Positions 13,368 to 15,487 of a stretch of 15,487 bases of DNA are shown here, in pieces. The DNA lies in the NCBI GenBank assembly GCA_030699625.1, contig JAUYLU010000002.1, positions 1 through 15,487 of the forward strand, written 5' to 3'. The notes below the pieces were generated by a model. It worked only from the letters and a program-made list of their open reading frames with translations. It searched no databases and was not told the DNA's origin. The position numbers and the translations under genes are program-made. The number at the start of each line of letters is the position of its first letter. The stretch's first letter is position 1. Source of the stretch: a bacterium. GTDB taxonomy: Bacteria; Patescibacteriota; Minisyncoccia; Phycocordibacterales; VMEP01.

Positions 13368-13402
13368 GTCAGGAGTTAGCAGTTAGGAGTTAGGAGAAGG
13401 GA
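13368..13402 (-). repeat. Array of 7-base repeats upstream of recO, overlapping the SGNH gene end
   Basis: In the sense direction there is TCCTAAC twice, TGCTAAC and TCCTGAC, preceded by a degenerate TCCCTTC: five units, 35 bases. The array ends two bases before the recO ATG. The stop codon and the last residues (PSPNS) of the SGNH hydrolase are encoded inside it. Confidence 0.75.
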
Positions 13403-13994
13403 GAATTTTTTCTTTTTCCAGAAATTTTTTTATTTCTTGGAATATTTTTTCGTGACCTCGAGCGTTAGGGTGAAGGCCGTCATACAGGTCATCGGCCTTC
13501 AGTTCCCCTATTTCGACGCACGTAGCTCCAGCTTCTTTGCTGACCTTCCTAACGACATCCGCATACTGCGCGATGTCTTTGTTCAAATACGAAAGTTCGG
13601 GATGCCACGGGATTGGGTTTGTCTTTGACTCATCGACTCCCTTGGGCACGATGAGAAAAATATTCCCCGTGAATTTTTTCGCTTTTTTGACAAGAAGTTT
13701 TAGATTGCTTTCAAATTGCTCTTTCTCTATTTGATGGCGATTTTCTGCCTGAATGTATGCGGCATCATTGATGCCGACGTCGAAGACAATTATTTCTGGT
13801 TCACGGGCCTTCGCCTCTGTTTCAAAGCGCTCCAAAATTCCAGCGCTTGTTTCCCCCGTAATGCCTAAGTTATAGACATCGAGATAGATATCGTTGATAT
13901 CAAAGTGAAGGCGCAAGCGGTTGACCCATCCTCCTTTTTCCGTATCGAACGCTCCCCACGTTATGCTTGTCCCCCAAATACACAGCGAGCTCAT
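13383..13994 (-). CDS. SGNH/GDSL-family hydrolase
   Basis: These enzymes are serine esterases or lipases, some acting on sugar acetyl groups; the substrate is not evident here. The 203-residue product has block I as WGTSITWGAFD with the likely nucleophile S10, block II glycine in NLGITGETSAG (about 43-51), block III as VGIND with N76, and block V as YDGLHPN with D172 and H175. The catalytic set is therefore complete, but the first motif is GTS instead of GDS. There is no signal peptide, so it should act in the cytosol. Its ATG overlaps the ileS stop as ATGA and its 3' end runs into the heptad array before recO. Codon use is more AT-rich than in recO or the surface-protein gene, hinting at a separate origin. 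Confidence 0.9.
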   Translation of the reverse strand: MSSLCIWGTSITWGAFDTEKGGWVNRLRLHFDINDIYLDVYNLGITGETSAGILERFETEAKAREPEIIVFDVGINDAAYIQAENRHQIEKEQFESNLKLLVKKAKKFTGNIFLIVPKGVDESKTNPIPWHPELSYLNKDIAQYADVVRKVSKEAGATCVEIGELKADDLYDGLHPNARGHEKIFQEIKKFLEKEKILPSPNS

Positions 13995-15487
13995 TTTTCT
14001 ATGGCGATAATGAGCTTCAAATCGCCGATTTCGACCTCCTCGCCTTCTCCCGCTTCGAATTTGAGCGCGTCGGCAAGCACGGCCTTCTTCAATTGTGCCT
14101 CGAATTCGCGCACGAAATCTTTTCCTTCCTCGTTCCCGTCAATGACAAGCGTAATGCGGTCACGCGGCGTGAGCTTTTTTTCTTTGCGAAGCTCCTGAAT
14201 GGTGCGTGTGAGGTCGCGAAGCTGTCCTTCTTTCTTGAGTTCTGGGGTAATTTCTAGATTAAGTCGAAAACTACCGGATCCTTCTTCTTTAATTAACTTA
14301 GTAGTTATTTCTTTAACATTAAGCTCATCCTTAATCAACGAAAGTATACTTTTCTTATCGCTCAATCGCACAGTGGAAACCTCAATACCAAGTAATGGCT
14401 GTCTAACTTTAATATTATTCTTAGCCCTTGCCTCAAGTCCTGATGAAACTATTCTTCTCGCCTCTTCCATGTCGTCAATTAAATCCTTATCCACCCTTAT
14501 CTCCTCTGGCCATGATTCCAAATGAACGCTTTCCTTGTCTTTTATCCCTTTTACCTTCTGATACAAATCTTCGGCGATAAACGGCATGAAGGGCGCAAGG
14601 AGCTTCGAGAGATCGAAGAGCACGCGGTGCGTCGTGGCAAGCGCCCATTCCCTGTCCTTTACATCATCGCCTTTGAAGCGCTCACGGGAGCGACGCAGGT
14701 ACCATGTGGAGAGGTCGTCGACGAACTTGTCGATGCCGCGCGAAGCGGCATCGAGCTCATAGCGCTCCATCCCTTCGGTCATCCCGTTTCGGAGCTCCGC
14801 GAGACGCGAAAGTATCCATATGTCGAGCGGGTTTTTCGTCTTCTTCCAGCTCTCCGCGCTGGCAAGCTCGCTTTGGTACGTCTCGTAAAATGAGTGCACG
14901 TTCATGAGGCGGCCGATGACCTTGCGCGACACCTCGGCAACCGCTTTCTCGGAAAAATTTATGTCTTCGCCGCGCACCACCGGAGAGGAGAGGAGATAAT
15001 AGCGGAGCGCGTCGGCCCCGTATTTGTCGACAAGCTCCATCGGGTCGGGATAGTTTTTGAGCTTTTTCGACATCTTCTGGCCGTCTTCCGCGAGAATGAT
15101 GCCGTTCACGATGACATGCTTGAAGGGAATTTCGCCGAAAAGCGCCACGCCGAGCACCGTGAGGCTGTAGAACCAGCCGCGCGTCTGGTCGAGCCCTTCG
15201 GCGATGAAATCGGCCGGGAAATTCTGCTTGAAAAGCTTCGCATCCTCGAACGGGTAGTGGAACTGCCCGTAGGGCATCGAGCCCGACTCGTACCAGCAGT
15301 CGAAGACATCCTCGATGCGCCGCATCTCCCCGCCGCAGGCGCACGGGTAGCGCATGTCGTCGACGTAGGGACGGTGGTAATCGAGTTCCCACTCGCGGTT
15401 GTGGGGAAAAGGCGCATAGGAAAGCTCCTGTACCTCGCCGTTCTTCAGTATTTCTTTCCGGTTCCCGGCGTTGTCGTCCCAAAATTT
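13991..15487 (-). CDS. ileS: Isoleucyl-tRNA synthetase, C-terminal half (5' end outside window)
   Basis: The frame is open to the right edge (base 15487), and the residues before the first visible Met (NREWELDYHRPYVDD) match IleRS, so the gene continues beyond the window. The visible about 498 residues include the catalytic-domain end (FDCWYESGSMPYGQFHYPF, ADFIAEGLDQTRGWFYSL), the KMSKS-type loop as KMSKK in DGQKMSKKLKNYPDP (about 138-142 of the fragment), and the anticodon-binding domain (STWYLRRSRERFKG). The KMSK(R/K)-LKNYPDP form and C-terminal domain fit the eukaryote-like IleRS2 class, which is generally less sensitive to mupirocin. By hand count 14281-14580 is about 37 percent GC, lower than both flanks. 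The stop overlaps the SGNH gene start by four bases. Confidence 0.95.
   Translation of the reverse strand, partial: KFWDDNAGNRKEILKNGEVQELSYAPFPHNREWELDYHRPYVDDMRYPCACGGEMRRIEDVFDCWYESGSMPYGQFHYPFEDAKLFKQNFPADFIAEGLDQTRGWFYSLTVLGVALFGEIPFKHVIVNGIILAEDGQKMSKKLKNYPDPMELVDKYGADALRYYLLSSPVVRGEDINFSEKAVAEVSRKVIGRLMNVHSFYETYQSELASAESWKKTKNPLDIWILSRLAELRNGMTEGMERYELDAASRGIDKFVDDLSTWYLRRSRERFKGDDVKDREWALATTHRVLFDLSKLLAPFMPFIAEDLYQKVKGIKDKESVHLESWPEEIRVDKDLIDDMEEARRIVSSGLEARAKNNIKVRQPLLGIEVSTVRLSDKKSILSLIKDELNVKEITTKLIKEEGSGSFRLNLEITPELKKEGQLRDLTRTIQELRKEKKLTPRDRITLVIDGNEEGKDFVREFEAQLKKAVLADALKFEAGEGEEVEIGDLKLIIAIEK

Overview
The window looks like part of a Patescibacteria (CPR, Parcubacteria-type) chromosome. 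The grounds are short, compact versions of housekeeping proteins, ATGA-type gene overlaps, scarce Shine-Dalgarno sequences, a eukaryote-like IleRS, an S6-SSB-S18 cluster without L9, and small membrane proteins placed beside ftsK, recA and tRNA-synthetase genes. TGA is used as an ordinary stop (ftsK, glyS, metG, ileS), so there is no sign of TGA recoding. No plasmid, phage, CRISPR or tRNA signal was found. Taxonomy is inferred from gene style, not from a marker search.

Left part, mostly plus strand: the 3' end of ftsK overlaps a membrane-anchored Ig-like protein gene, followed by recA. A minus-strand gene for an unknown 124-aa protein (2750-3124) ends against recA. It is divergent from efp (3350-3964), with two candidate promoters nearly back to back between them. 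A minus-strand 98-aa membrane protein follows efp.

Right part (4377-15487), all minus strand, read right to left: ileS (5' end off the window) - SGNH hydrolase - recO; a 636-aa surface protein; glyS - 69-aa membrane protein; AI-2E-type transporter - metG - tatD; and rpsF - ssb - rpsR. The themes are translation (three tRNA synthetases, S6, S18, EF-P) and DNA maintenance (FtsK, RecA, RecO, SSB, TatD).

The most interesting material is between the genes. (1) Four 35-bp stretches of degenerate 7-base repeats, sense consensus TNNNAAC: three sit directly upstream of start codons (rpsR, ssb, recO) and one, inverted, lies next to the recO stop. (2) Several genes have a -10 box 6-9 bases before their ATG, so their mRNAs would be leaderless, while two small unknown genes have strong Shine-Dalgarno sites and a shared TACCATG promoter motif. 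(3) A 115-bp MITE-like element with inverted ends and a possible TCCA target duplication lies exactly between a leaderless-type promoter and the start codon of the AI-2E transporter gene. (4) metG and ileS each carry an abrupt AT-rich patch suggestive of intragenic recombination.
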